This document shows, one piece after another, positions 1 through 11,922 of a stretch of 33,439 nt of DNA. The notes beneath the pieces are model-generated. The model did not search any database. It saw nothing but the letters and a program-made list of their open reading frames with translations, and was not told the DNA's origin. Numbering within the stretch: the first letter of the stretch is position 1; each line of letters begins with the position of its first letter. The translations under genes were made by a program, and so were the position numbers. The stretch is from Actinomycetes bacterium (GTDB lineage: Bacteria; Actinomycetota; Actinomycetes; Actinomycetales; Microbacteriaceae): NCBI GenBank assembly GCA_023436775.1, contig JAEZHW010000081.1, positions 1 through 33,439 on the forward strand, in the 5' to 3' direction.

Positions 1-39
1 CCATTGGCGGGCCCTACTGGGATGCTGAGCGTCGGAGGC

Positions 40-3924
<3,885 letters not shown>

Positions 3925-3969
3925 GTCGTCTCTCTTCTTCTACTAACGCTAAATGCTGACCGTTGCGGC

Positions 3970-6900
3970 TTAGATCTCGTCGACGGACGAGGACTCGAAG
4001 CGGCTGGAAATGTTGATACCGAGGCTGGCGTCCGCACGGAACACCTCGTCATCCTTGTCCTGCAAGCTCATCGGCTCGCCGGCAGCGTTGAGGACCTCAA
4101 CGTTCAGGCAGAGTGCCTGCATTTCCTTCATCAGCACCTTGAAGGACTCGGGCGTACCCGGTTCCTGGATGTTCTTGCCACTGACGATGGCCTCGTAGGC
4201 GCGAACGCGACCGAGGATGTCGTCGGACTTGATCGTGAGCATCTCCTGGAGGGTGTAGGCGGCACCGTAGGCGTACAGTGCCCACACTTCCATCTCACCG
4301 AAGCGCTGACCACCGAACTGCGCCTTACCACCAAGCGGCTGCTGGGTGATCATCGAGTACGGACCGGTCGAACGAGCGTGAATCTTGTCGTCGACCAGGT
4401 GGTGCAGCTTCAGGATGTACATGTAACCGACCGAGACCGGGTACGGGAACGGCTCACCGGTACGACCGTCGAGCAGGCGAGTCTTGCCGCTGGAGTCGAT
4501 CAGGCGCTGGCCGTCACGGTTGAGCAGCGTCGAGTCGAGCAGACCCGCGATCTCTTCCTCGGTCGCGCCGTCGAACACCGGGGTCGCAACCTTGGTGCCC
4601 GGGGCAGCCTTTTGAGCAGACTCCGGCAGGTTCTTGGCCCACTCCGGAGCACCCTGCACTTCCCAACCCTGGCTGGCGATCCAACCGAGGTGGAGTTCGA
4701 GCACCTGACCGAAGTTCATCCGACCCGGCACACCCAGCGGGTTCAGGACCACGTCAACCGGGGTGCCGTCCTCGAGGAACGGCATGTCCTCGATCGGCAG
4801 GATCTTGGCGATCACACCCTTGTTCCCGTGGCGGCCTGCGAGCTTGTCACCTTCGGTGATCTTGCGCTTCTGGGCGATGTAGACCACGACGCGCTGGTTG
4901 ACGCCCGAGCCGAGCTCGTCGTCGCCATCCTCGGCGTCGAAGACCTTGACACCGATGACGGTGCCCTCTTCACCGTGGGGCACCTTCAGCGAGGTGTCGC
5001 GAACTTCGCGGCTCTTCTCGTTGAAGATGGCGCGCAACAGGCGCTCCTCGGCGCTCAGTTCGGTCTCACCCTTCGGGGTGACCTTACCGACGAGGATGTC
5101 GCCCGGGCGAACCTCGGCACCGATGCGGATGATGCCGCGCTCGTCGAGGTCCTTCAGCTGGTCCGGACCCACGTTCGGCAGGTCGCGAGTGATCTCTTCC
5201 TTACCCAGCTTGGTGTCGCGGGCGTCGACGTCGTACTCCTCGATGTGAATCGACGAGAGCACGTCCTCCTGCACCAGGCGCTGGCTGAGGATGATGGCGT
5301 CCTCGAAGTTGTGACCACCCCACGGCATGAAGGCCACGAGCAGGTTCTTACCGAGGGCGAGTTCACCGTTCTCGGTGGCCGGGCCATCGGCGATGACCTG
5401 GCCAGCCTCGACGCGCTCGCCGACGCTCACGACCACACGGTGGTTGTAGCTGGTGCCCTGGTTCGAGCGGTCGAACTTGCGCAGGTAGTAGTCCTGCGTG
5501 CCACCCTCATCGAGCTGCACGGTCACCACATCAGCCGACACCTCGGAGACGACACCGGCCTTGTCGGCCAGCACGACGTCACCGGCGTCAATGGCTGCGT
5601 AGCCCTCCATACCGGTACCGACCAGCGGGCTCTCGGAGCGCACCAGCGGCACGGCCTGACGCTGCATGTTCGCACCCATGAGTGCGCGGTTTGCGTCGTC
5701 GTGCTCGAGGAACGGAATCAGCGAGGTACCCACCGACACCATCTGGCGCGGCGAGACGTCCATGTAGTCGACCTGGTTGGCGTCGACCAGCAGCACCTCG
5801 GAGCCCTTCGGGCGCACGAGGACCTTGGCCTCGGCGAAGGAGCCGTCCGGGTTCAGCGGGGCATTGGCCTGAGCGACGAGGTACTCGTCCTCTTCGCTGG
5901 CGGTCAGGTAGTGGATCTCGTTGGTGACCTTGCCGTTGACCACGCGACGGTACGGCGTCTCAATGAAGCCGAAGGCGTTGATGCGGGCGAAGGTTGCCAG
6001 CGAACCGATCAGACCGATGTTCGGGCCTTCCGGCGTTTCGATCGGGCACATACGGCCGTAGTGGCTTGGGTGCACGTCACGAACCTCAACACCGGCACGC
6101 TCACGGCTCAGACCACCGGGGCCCAGCGCCGAGAGACGACGCTTGTGGGTCAGGCCCGCGAGCGGGTTGTTCTGGTCCATGAACTGCGACAGCTGCGAGG
6201 TACCGAAGAACTCCTTGATCGCGGCCACAACGGGGCGCACGTTGATCAGGGTCTGCGGGGTGATGGCCTCGATGTCCTGCGTGGTCATGCGCTCACGCAC
6301 GACACGCTCCATACGGCTGAGGCCGGTCCGCACCTGGTTCTGAATCAGCTCACCGACGGCGCGGATACGACGGTTACCGAAGTGGTCAATGTCGTCCACG
6401 TCGAGACGGATGTCCACCTGCTTGCCATCGCGGATACCCGGAATGGTAGCGCGACCGTCGTGCAGGGCCACCAGGTACTTGATGGTGGCGATGATGTCCT
6501 GCAGGGTCAGCACCGACTCGGTCAGCGGCGTGGCCAGGCCCAGCTTCTGGTTGAGCTTGTAGCGCCCCACCTTGGCCAGGTCGTAGCGCTTCGGGTTGAA
6601 GTAGAAGTTGTCCAGCAGCGCGCGGGCAGCCTCGGCGGCAACCTGTTCGCCCGGACGGAGCTTGCGGTAGATGTCCTTGAGGGCGTCTTCCTTGGTCAGG
6701 ATGCCGTCCTTGGCCAGGGTCTCCTCGATCGAGGCGTAGCCAGCGAACTCAGCGAGGATTTCCTCACTGGTCATACCGAGCGCCTTCAGGAAGACGGTGA
6801 CCGACTGCTTGCGGCGACGGTCGATACGCACACCGACCTGGTCGCGCTTGTCGACCTCGAACTCCAGCCAGGCACCGCGGCTCGGGATGATACGAGCCGA

Positions 6901-7464
6901 GACGGTGTCCTTGTCGGAGAGCTTCTCCTGGACCTTCTCGAAGTAGACACCGGGGGAACGCACCAGCTGCGACACCACGACACGCTCGGTGCCGTTGATG
7001 ATGAAGGTGCCCTTCTCGGTCATCAGCGGGAAGTCGCCCATGAAGACGGTCTGGGTCTTGATCTCGCCGGTCTGGCGGTTCATGAACTCAGCCTCGACGT
7101 AGAGCGGGGCGGCGTAGGTCTTGCCGCGCACCTTGCACTCTTCGACCGAGTACTTCTCGTCCTCGAGGGTCGGGTTGGTGAAGGAGAGCTGCATGGTCTC
7201 GCCGAGGTCCTCAATCGGCGAGATCTCTTCGAAGATCTCCTCGAGACCGCTACGGGTCGGCAGGTCCTCACGACCGGCGGCCTGGGCCTCGGCGACACGA
7301 GCGCGCCAGGCCTCGTTGCCAACCAGCCAGTCGAAGCTCTCGGTCTGCAGCGCCAGCAGGTCCGGGACCGTCAGCGTGTCAGTAATCTTTGCGAACGACA
7401 AACGCTGTGCGTTACGGCCGTTCTTGGGAGCAGGGGTGTTGGATGCGGTGCTTGCAGCAGCCAC
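3970..7464 (-). CDS. rpoB: DNA-directed RNA polymerase subunit beta
   Basis: This is the second catalytic subunit of RNA polymerase, 1164 residues. The rifampicin pocket reads SQLSQFMDQNNPLAGLTHKR followed by RLSALGPGG. It keeps the Asp, His and Ser residues (E. coli 516, 526, 531) whose change gives resistance, so the protein is predicted rifampicin-sensitive by this criterion. The C-terminal clamp-interacting part includes GGKAQFGGQRFGEMEVWAL. Translation starts at a GTG, preceded at good spacing by a Shine-Dalgarno GGAGG. It is followed by rpoC after 45 bp. A promoter about 170 bp upstream is listed separately. Identification is certain; the exact start is likely but the first 25 or so residues are poorly conserved in the family. 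Confidence 0.99.
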   Translation of the reverse strand: MAAASTASNTPAPKNGRNAQRLSFAKITDTLTVPDLLALQTESFDWLVGNEAWRARVAEAQAAGREDLPTRSGLEEIFEEISPIEDLGETMQLSFTNPTLEDEKYSVEECKVRGKTYAAPLYVEAEFMNRQTGEIKTQTVFMGDFPLMTEKGTFIINGTERVVVSQLVRSPGVYFEKVQEKLSDKDTVSARIIPSRGAWLEFEVDKRDQVGVRIDRRRKQSVTVFLKALGMTSEEILAEFAGYASIEETLAKDGILTKEDALKDIYRKLRPGEQVAAEAARALLDNFYFNPKRYDLAKVGRYKLNQKLGLATPLTESVLTLQDIIATIKYLVALHDGRATIPGIRDGKQVDIRLDVDDIDHFGNRRIRAVGELIQNQVRTGLSRMERVVRERMTTQDIEAITPQTLINVRPVVAAIKEFFGTSQLSQFMDQNNPLAGLTHKRRLSALGPGGLSRERAGVEVRDVHPSHYGRMCPIETPEGPNIGLIGSLATFARINAFGFIETPYRRVVNGKVTNEIHYLTASEEDEYLVAQANAPLNPDGSFAEAKVLVRPKGSEVLLVDANQVDYMDVSPRQMVSVGTSLIPFLEHDDANRALMGANMQRQAVPLVRSESPLVGTGMEGYAAIDAGDVVLADKAGVVSEVSADVVTVQLDEGGTQDYYLRKFDRSNQGTSYNHRVVVSVGERVEAGQVIADGPATENGELALGKNLLVAFMPWGGHNFEDAIILSQRLVQEDVLSSIHIEEYDVDARDTKLGKEEITRDLPNVGPDQLKDLDERGIIRIGAEVRPGDILVGKVTPKGETELSAEERLLRAIFNEKSREVRDTSLKVPHGEEGTVIGVKVFDAEDGDDELGSGVNQRVVVYIAQKRKITEGDKLAGRHGNKGVIAKILPIEDMPFLEDGTPVDVVLNPLGVPGRMNFGQVLELHLGWIASQGWEVQGAPEWAKNLPESAQKAAPGTKVATPVFDGATEEEIAGLLDSTLLNRDGQRLIDSSGKTRLLDGRTGEPFPYPVSVGYMYILKLHHLVDDKIHARSTGPYSMITQQPLGGKAQFGGQRFGEMEVWALYAYGAAYTLQEMLTIKSDDILGRVRAYEAIVSGKNIQEPGTPESFKVLMKEMQALCLNVEVLNAAGEPMSLQDKDDEVFRADASLGINISSRFESSSVDEI

Positions 7465-7631
7465 GGAATCAACCTCCGTCAGACCAGTGGTCTGGTTGTG
7501 TCGTTATCGAGCGAACAACTCCCCATCGGGCGCGTCAGAACGGCCGTCATCACGAAGATGTGCGATCCTGACACTCCCGGAGAACACGCCGACCGCCATT
7601 TGAGGGCATGGTGCTGGGAGGGCAAAGCAAA

Positions 7632-7660
7632 ATTCTACGTCGCCTATCTGGAAAAGTCCA
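7632..7660 (-). promoter_or_regulatory. Candidate rpoBC promoter
   Basis: Read on the minus strand there is a -35 TGGACT (7655-7660), a 17-bp spacer and a -10 TAGAAT (7632-7637). It is a close match to the housekeeping sigma consensus with ideal spacing. Transcription would start near 7625, giving an rpoB leader of about 160 nt. The leader contains a palindrome CAGACCAGTGGTCTG at 7480-7494, just upstream of the Shine-Dalgarno. Confidence 0.6.
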
Positions 7661-7680
7661 GCCAGCCAAAACTGGCAGCG

Positions 7681-7686
7681 TAGCAT
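7681..7686 (+). promoter_or_regulatory. -10 element of a leaderless promoter for the spermidine-synthase-like gene
   Basis: TAGCAT lies 6 nt before the GTG start and no Shine-Dalgarno is present. The transcript would therefore begin at or beside the start codon. The -35 region is weak. Confidence 0.5.
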
Positions 7687-7692
7687 GAAGCG

Positions 7693-8538
7693 GTGACTGA
7701 TGTTCCCCGGGCCCGACTGAGCGATGGCAGCGTTGCCACCATCGAGCCGGACCGCTTCATTCCCGGCACCTTCCAGCTCGTTGTGGACGGGACGCCGCAG
7801 TCGCATGTGCACCTCGATCGGCCCACAGAACTGTTCTTTGAATACGTGCAGCGCATTGGGCACGTCATCGATCAGATCGAGCCAGTGGGCGGCCCGATCA
7901 CCGCAATCCACCTCGGCGCCGGCGCCCTCACCCTCCCCCGCTACATTGCGGCCACCCGCCCTGGTTCCACGCAGCATGTGATCGAACTGGAGCCCGAGCT
8001 CGTGGCCCTGGTGCGCGAATACCTGCCGCTGCCTCGAGGCGCCGCCATCCGGGTCCGCTACGGCGACGCGCGCGAGGTGGTGGGTCGGCTGCCGGCTGGG
8101 CTGCAGGGCAAGGCGGACCTGATCATCTCGGACATCTTCCGCGGCTCGCAAACGCCCGCGCACGTCACCGCGGTGGGTTACTTCCAGGAGTTGTCGGCGT
8201 TGCTGGCACCAGATGGCGTGGTGGTGGTGAATGTGGCTGACGGGAATCGACTGGAGTTCGCCAGGCGCCATGCGGCCACGCTGAAGGAAGTGTTCCGCGA
8301 GGTGATCATCCTGGTCGAGCCGGGCGTGCTCAAGGGCGGTCGCGTCGGCAACCTCGTGTTCGCGGCGCGCAACCAGCCGCTGGCATCGGCGCAACTGGCT
8401 CGCCTGGCGCATTTGGGACCATTCCCGGCCAAGGTCGTCTCGGGCACAGAACTGGACCAATTCATCGCTGGTGCCCGGCCCATTCAGGACAACGACGGCA
8501 CCAGGCCACCGACCCCACCGAAGGAACTCTTCGGCTAG
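7693..8538 (+). CDS. Spermidine synthase-like methyltransferase-fold protein
   Basis: The 281-residue protein belongs to the polyamine-synthase/Rossmann methyltransferase superfamily. A nucleotide-binding loop HLGAGALTLPR is followed by an acidic ribose-binding strand VIELEPE, then GDAR and the DIF motif in the place of the catalytic Asp of spermidine synthases. There is no membrane segment, unlike the longer MFS-fused actinobacterial relatives. The N-terminal 50 residues form the beta-rich segment seen in SpeE. It is divergent from rpoB and begins with a GTG directly after a -10-like hexamer. No S-adenosylmethionine decarboxylase or other polyamine gene is in the window, so genuine aminopropyl transfer is unproven; it may use a different acceptor. 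The C-terminal tail is proline-rich and probably disordered. Confidence 0.85.
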   Translation: MTDVPRARLSDGSVATIEPDRFIPGTFQLVVDGTPQSHVHLDRPTELFFEYVQRIGHVIDQIEPVGGPITAIHLGAGALTLPRYIAATRPGSTQHVIELEPELVALVREYLPLPRGAAIRVRYGDAREVVGRLPAGLQGKADLIISDIFRGSQTPAHVTAVGYFQELSALLAPDGVVVVNVADGNRLEFARRHAATLKEVFREVIILVEPGVLKGGRVGNLVFAARNQPLASAQLARLAHLGPFPAKVVSGTELDQFIAGARPIQDNDGTRPPTPPKELFG

Positions 8539-8579
8539 TCGCCGGAACTTCGTCCCTGGTTCCATCCGGCGAGCCGCCC

Positions 8580-8585
8580 TACACT
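8580..8585 (+). promoter_or_regulatory. -10 element of a probable leaderless promoter for the sugar dehydrogenase gene
   Basis: TACACT sits 7 nt before the ATG at 8593. No Shine-Dalgarno is visible in between. Confidence 0.4.
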
Positions 8586-8592
8586 GCCAGCC

Positions 8593-9714
8593 ATGGGGTC
8601 GGGTCTGGGAACGAGGCGTCACGCTGTCACTGCGGCAGTGGCGTTCGGGCTGCTCGTCGGCCTCGTCGCCTGCGCACCCGCTGCACCTCCAGCGCCAAGC
8701 CCGGCGCCACCGCCCGAGACGGCGCCCGGTGCAGCCATGCTCGTGCCAATCGGCGAGCCCACGGTCCTCGCCGAGGACCTCGACGCACCGTGGTCAGTGG
8801 TGCGGCTGCGCAGCGGCACCATGTTGATCTCAGAGCGCGACCGGGAGCGGGTATTGGCGATTGCGCCCAGCGGCGAGCGGAACGTGCTCGTCAACGTCTC
8901 TGGGGCCAAGGCGCAGGGTGAGGGCGGGGTGCTGGGCATCGCGGTCGATCCGGACGAGAACTACCTCTATGTCGCCGCGACTTCGGCCACCGATAACGGG
9001 GTGCGCCGGTATCCGCTGCTGCCGGACCAGGGCAGCGTCACGGTCGGCGCGGCCGAGTGGGTGCTGCGCGATCTGCCCCGCGGAGACAACCACAACGGCG
9101 GCCGCATCGCGTTTGGGCCGGACGGCATGCTCTACGTCACCGTGGGCGATGCGGGCCAGCGAAACTTGGCGCAGCGCATGGACAGCCTGGGCGGCAAGAT
9201 CCTGCGCATCGAGCCAGATGGTGGCATTCCCGCCGACAACCCCTTCCCTGGGTCACCGATCTACAGCCTCGGACACCGTAATCCGCAGGGGCTGGCCTGG
9301 GACGCCGACGGACAGTTGTGGGCGAGCGAGTTCGGGCAGAACCGCTGGGACGAGCTCAACCGCATCGTGCCCGGTGGTAACTACGGCTGGCCAGAGGTCG
9401 AGGGGCAGGAGGACGCACCGGACTTCATCGAGCCGGTTCGTCAGTGGCGCACTAGTGAGGCGAGCCCCAGCGGCCTCGCCTTCATCGACGGCACCTTCTT
9501 CATGGCCGCACTGCGCGGTCAGCGGGTCTGGACCATCTCGGCGGATGGCGCTCAGGCGCAGGACTGGTTTGTGGATCTGCACGGCCGAATCCGCCACGTC
9601 CTGCCTGGACCGGACGACACCCTCTGGCTGCTGACCAATAACACCGACGGGCGCGGCAGCCCGGCTGCGGGCGACGACCGACTGATCGAGTATCGCCTGG
9701 CGCCGCAGGACTAG
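8593..9714 (+). CDS. PQQ-dependent sugar dehydrogenase-like lipoprotein (soluble glucose/sorbosone dehydrogenase family)
   Basis: The 373-residue protein has a lipoprotein signal: basic N-terminus, hydrophobic stretch and lipobox LVAC with Cys27. It is expected to be anchored to the outer face of the membrane, followed by a short Pro/Ala linker. The rest is a six-bladed beta-propeller of the soluble quinoprotein glucose dehydrogenase family. NHNGGR (His167) and GHRNPQGLAW (Arg229) correspond to the catalytic His and Arg of that family, and GGNYGWP is also typical. The expected reaction is oxidation of an aldose or similar alcohol to a lactone using PQQ. The true substrate, and whether this organism has PQQ, are unknown; many actinobacterial members are uncharacterised. 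It lies 54 bp after the previous gene and probably has its own promoter. Confidence 0.9.
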   Translation: MGSGLGTRRHAVTAAVAFGLLVGLVACAPAAPPAPSPAPPPETAPGAAMLVPIGEPTVLAEDLDAPWSVVRLRSGTMLISERDRERVLAIAPSGERNVLVNVSGAKAQGEGGVLGIAVDPDENYLYVAATSATDNGVRRYPLLPDQGSVTVGAAEWVLRDLPRGDNHNGGRIAFGPDGMLYVTVGDAGQRNLAQRMDSLGGKILRIEPDGGIPADNPFPGSPIYSLGHRNPQGLAWDADGQLWASEFGQNRWDELNRIVPGGNYGWPEVEGQEDAPDFIEPVRQWRTSEASPSGLAFIDGTFFMAALRGQRVWTISADGAQAQDWFVDLHGRIRHVLPGPDDTLWLLTNNTDGRGSPAAGDDRLIEYRLAPQD

Positions 9715-9761
9715 TACCGTCCCGGTCGGCACGGCTCCCGCCTCGCGTCGGGGGCCTTCGT

Positions 9762-9767
9762 TAGGCT
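9762..9767 (+). promoter_or_regulatory. -10 element of a leaderless promoter for the SprT-like gene
   Basis: TAGGCT lies exactly 6 nt before the ATG at 9774. There is no Shine-Dalgarno. Confidence 0.5.
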
Positions 9768-9773
9768 GGCAGC

Positions 9774-10229
9774 ATGGCGGATCTGGATCGGGTGCGGCTG
9801 TGGGCCGAATCACTGATCCGGATGTACCTGGATCCAAGCGAATGGACCTTCGGGTTCGATCGGGCTCGGACCCGCGCCGGGCAATGCGACTACACGCGGA
9901 AGCGGATCACCGTCTCGCGTCTGCTTGCTGAGCGCTTCGATGACGACGAGATTCACCAGGTGCTGCTGCACGAGGTCGCCCATGCGATGGCAGGCCACCG
10001 TGCCGCGCACGGCCCGAAATGGCAGCGCATTGCTGAGGAGATCGGCTATGTCGGCGGGCGCGTGCATCACGGCCAAACCGCCACGGAACTGGCGCCCTGG
10101 GTGGGCCACTGCCCCGCGGGCCATGTGCACTATCGGCATCGCGCCCCCTCGCGGCCGGCGTCCTGCGCGAAGTGCTCGCGGCGGTACTCGGCCGCGCACG
10201 CCATCACCTGGCAGCGGCGCGCAGCCTAG
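9774..10229 (+). CDS. SprT-like zinc metalloprotein
   Basis: The 151-residue protein has the SprT/Spartan-type metalloprotease core. HEVAH (His66, Glu67, His70) supplies two zinc ligands and the catalytic Glu, and His79 in RAAHGPKW is the likely third ligand. A C-terminal zinc-ribbon-like part carries Cys113, His117, Cys131 and Cys134. This matches small bacterial SprT-domain proteins, which are related to the DNA-protein-crosslink protease Spartan. The bacterial role is poorly known and no DNA-repair neighbour is present here. It has no signal peptide and so should be cytoplasmic. The start is fixed by the leaderless -10 element immediately upstream. Confidence 0.92.
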   Translation: MADLDRVRLWAESLIRMYLDPSEWTFGFDRARTRAGQCDYTRKRITVSRLLAERFDDDEIHQVLLHEVAHAMAGHRAAHGPKWQRIAEEIGYVGGRVHHGQTATELAPWVGHCPAGHVHYRHRAPSRPASCAKCSRRYSAAHAITWQRRAA

Positions 10230-10354
10230 ATCGGGGACGGCCGCAGCGTGCCGGCCACCTGCCTGCCGCCTCGCCGGGCAAGATTTCCCTCGCCCCGCCA
10301 GGCGCTATCTGGTTAGAGTGGTCGCTCGGATCGGCCGACAGCCAAGGGGGTTTC

Positions 10355-11221
10355 ATGAGCGCGTTCCGCGACAAGGTCGCTGCCTTCGTTGAGCACCAGG
10401 CGGTGCAGCGGACCGTGATCGGTCTGATCATCCTGAACGCGATCATCATCGGCATGGAGACTTCGGCCGAGATCATGCACGCCATCGGCCACACCCTCGA
10501 GCTGATCAACACGATCATTATTGCGATCTTCGTCGTCGAGATCGTGCTGCGCATCTACGCCGGGGGCGCGCGCTTCTGGCGCAGCGGGTGGAACTGGTTC
10601 GACTTCCTGGTGGTGGTCATGGCCCTCATCCCGGCCTCGTCCACCTCGCAGGTGCTGCGCGTGCTGCGCATCCTGCGTGTGCTGCGTCTGCTCTCGGTGA
10701 TTCGGTCGATGCGCCTCGTGGTCGAATCGCTGGCCGCGGCGATGCCGGGTGTCGCCTCGATTGCTGGCCTGCTGGCGATCGTGCTGTACGTCTTCTCAGT
10801 GATGTCGACCATGCTGTTTGGCCACGATTACCCAGAACAGTTCGGCTCGCTCGGCCTGTCCTTTGTGCAGCATTTCCGGCTGATGCTCGGCGACGGCTGG
10901 CCGGACGTGGTCTTCCCGGTCGCGCAGGACACCAACGGTTGGACCTGGTTCTACTTCATCGTGTTCACGATCATCTCGACCATGGTGGTGCTGAACCTGT
11001 TGATTGGTGTCATCGTCGAGGCCGTGGATCGCAGCGGCCACGAGATCGACGAGCACCCGCTTGCTGACGGCGAGGCGGTGGCCGATGACGCTACGGCAAC
11101 GGCACCAGCCGACACCGCTGCATCCGCGGCGCCGGCTACTGGCTCCCCCGGCGACCTCAGCGGCGAGATCGCCGCACTCCGGTCCGAGATCGCAGCCCTG
11201 CGCGCGGCCCTCGGAAAGTAA
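10355..11221 (+). CDS. Single-domain voltage-gated cation channel (NaChBac/CavMr superfamily)
   Basis: The 288-residue protein is one six-helix subunit of a homotetrameric channel. S1 is near residues 20-36, S2 48-69, S3 79-93, and S4 98-122 with arginines every third residue (LRVLRILRVLRLL). S5 is near 133-155, the pore loop 168-190 and S6 197-224. The selectivity filter is L178-G-D-G-W-P-D184, in place of T-L-E-S-W-S/A of sodium-selective NaChBac and NavAb. The last 20 residues (EIAALRSEIAALRAAL) form a heptad coiled coil, the usual tetramerisation element, joined by an Ala/Thr/Asp-rich linker. The ATG at 10355 follows an AAGGGGG Shine-Dalgarno; the open frame extends further upstream, but that part overlaps sprT and lacks such a site. 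Confidence 0.95.
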   Translation: MSAFRDKVAAFVEHQAVQRTVIGLIILNAIIIGMETSAEIMHAIGHTLELINTIIIAIFVVEIVLRIYAGGARFWRSGWNWFDFLVVVMALIPASSTSQVLRVLRILRVLRLLSVIRSMRLVVESLAAAMPGVASIAGLLAIVLYVFSVMSTMLFGHDYPEQFGSLGLSFVQHFRLMLGDGWPDVVFPVAQDTNGWTWFYFIVFTIISTMVVLNLLIGVIVEAVDRSGHEIDEHPLADGEAVADDATATAPADTAASAAPATGSPGDLSGEIAALRSEIAALRAALGK

Positions 11222-11241
11222 TCGCCACGCACCGTTCGCTA

Positions 11242-11265
11242 GCAGGACGGGGCCGTCCCTCCTGC
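11242..11265. terminator. Hairpin between convergent genes
   Basis: GCAGGA (11242-11247) pairs with TCCTGC (11260-11265), with further GG/CC pairing inside. It lies between the convergent channel and DUF4916 genes. There is no T-run, as is common in actinobacteria. Confidence 0.45.
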
Positions 11266-11284
11266 CCTGCCGGGGTGCCGCTCG

Positions 11285-11824
11285 CTACGGCAGCACGCCG
11301 AGCGCGGCGAGGGCCTGGCGCAGCAGCGTGCCACGCCCACCCTCCAGCTCCTCGGCGATCTGCGGCGAGGCAGCCTGGGCGGGCGTGAGCCAGGTCAGTT
11401 CCAGCGCGTCCTGCCGCGGTTCGCAGGTGCCCGTCACCGGCACGACGTAGACCAGCGAGATCGCGTGCTGGCGCTCGTCGAAATAGGGCGTGACGCCGGG
11501 CACCGGGAAGTACTCGGCGACCGTCACCGGCACGATGCTCGGCGGCAGTTGCGGGAACGCCATCGGACCGAGGTCCTTTTCGAGGTGGCGGTAGAGCGCA
11601 TCGCGCAGGGTCTCGGTGTACATCACTCGGCCCGAGACGAGCGTGCGCACCATCGCACCTTCGGGGGTCACCCGCAGCAGCAGGCCGACCTCGGTGACCT
11701 GACCGGAGCCGTCCAGTCGAACCGGGATCGCCTCGACATAGGTGATCGGCAGTCGATGCCGAATTACCCGCAGCTCATCGTCGTCCAACCAGCCGGGATT
11801 TGGGTCAGGCGTGCGCACGGTCAT
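11285..11824 (-). CDS. DUF4916 / Nudix-like protein
   Basis: The 179-residue protein has the conserved opening PGWLDDDELRVIRHRLP and the VGLLLRV strand typical of the actinobacterial DUF4916 family, a Nudix-fold group. The canonical Nudix box is degenerate: the region around RDALYRHLEKDLG keeps only part of the RExxEE pattern. Hydrolysis of a nucleoside diphosphate derivative is therefore uncertain. No membrane segment or signal is seen. The chosen ATG lies 6 nt after a CACAAT hexamer, consistent with a leaderless transcript; the longer open frame upstream has no translation signal. It is convergent with the channel gene and separated from the ABC operon by a strong terminator. Confidence 0.85.
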   Translation of the reverse strand: MTVRTPDPNPGWLDDDELRVIRHRLPITYVEAIPVRLDGSGQVTEVGLLLRVTPEGAMVRTLVSGRVMYTETLRDALYRHLEKDLGPMAFPQLPPSIVPVTVAEYFPVPGVTPYFDERQHAISLVYVVPVTGTCEPRQDALELTWLTPAQAASPQIAEELEGGRGTLLRQALAALGVLP

Positions 11825-11830
11825 GGCTCC

Positions 11831-11836
11831 ATTGTG
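11831..11836 (-). promoter_or_regulatory. Possible -10 element of a leaderless promoter for the DUF4916 gene
   Basis: On the minus strand CACAAT lies 6 nt before the ATG. It is a weaker match than the TANNNT elements of the other genes. Confidence 0.3.
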
Positions 11837-11870
11837 GCCTACCCATCCCGCCATATGGCCGCAACGAGCC

Positions 11871-11900
11871 GAGCCCCGCACCGATTCGGGTGCGGGGCTC
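11871..11900 (-). terminator. Terminator hairpin of the GntR-ABC operon
   Basis: A perfect 12-bp stem (11871-11882 with 11889-11900, arm GAGCCCCGCACC) closes a 6-nt loop, 22 bp after the permease stop codon. Confidence 0.8.
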
Positions 11901-11922
11901 AACCAAGCGGCCGATCGGCCTG

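Noticed and set aside
5682..5927. Short plus-strand open frames inside rpoB
   Set aside because: They are shadows of the coding frame; none has a plausible start signal.
7504..8622. A 372-codon minus-strand open frame opposite the spermidine-synthase-like gene
   Set aside because: It is antisense to a gene with clear motifs and covers the rpoB promoter region. The translation is low-complexity and Arg/His-rich.
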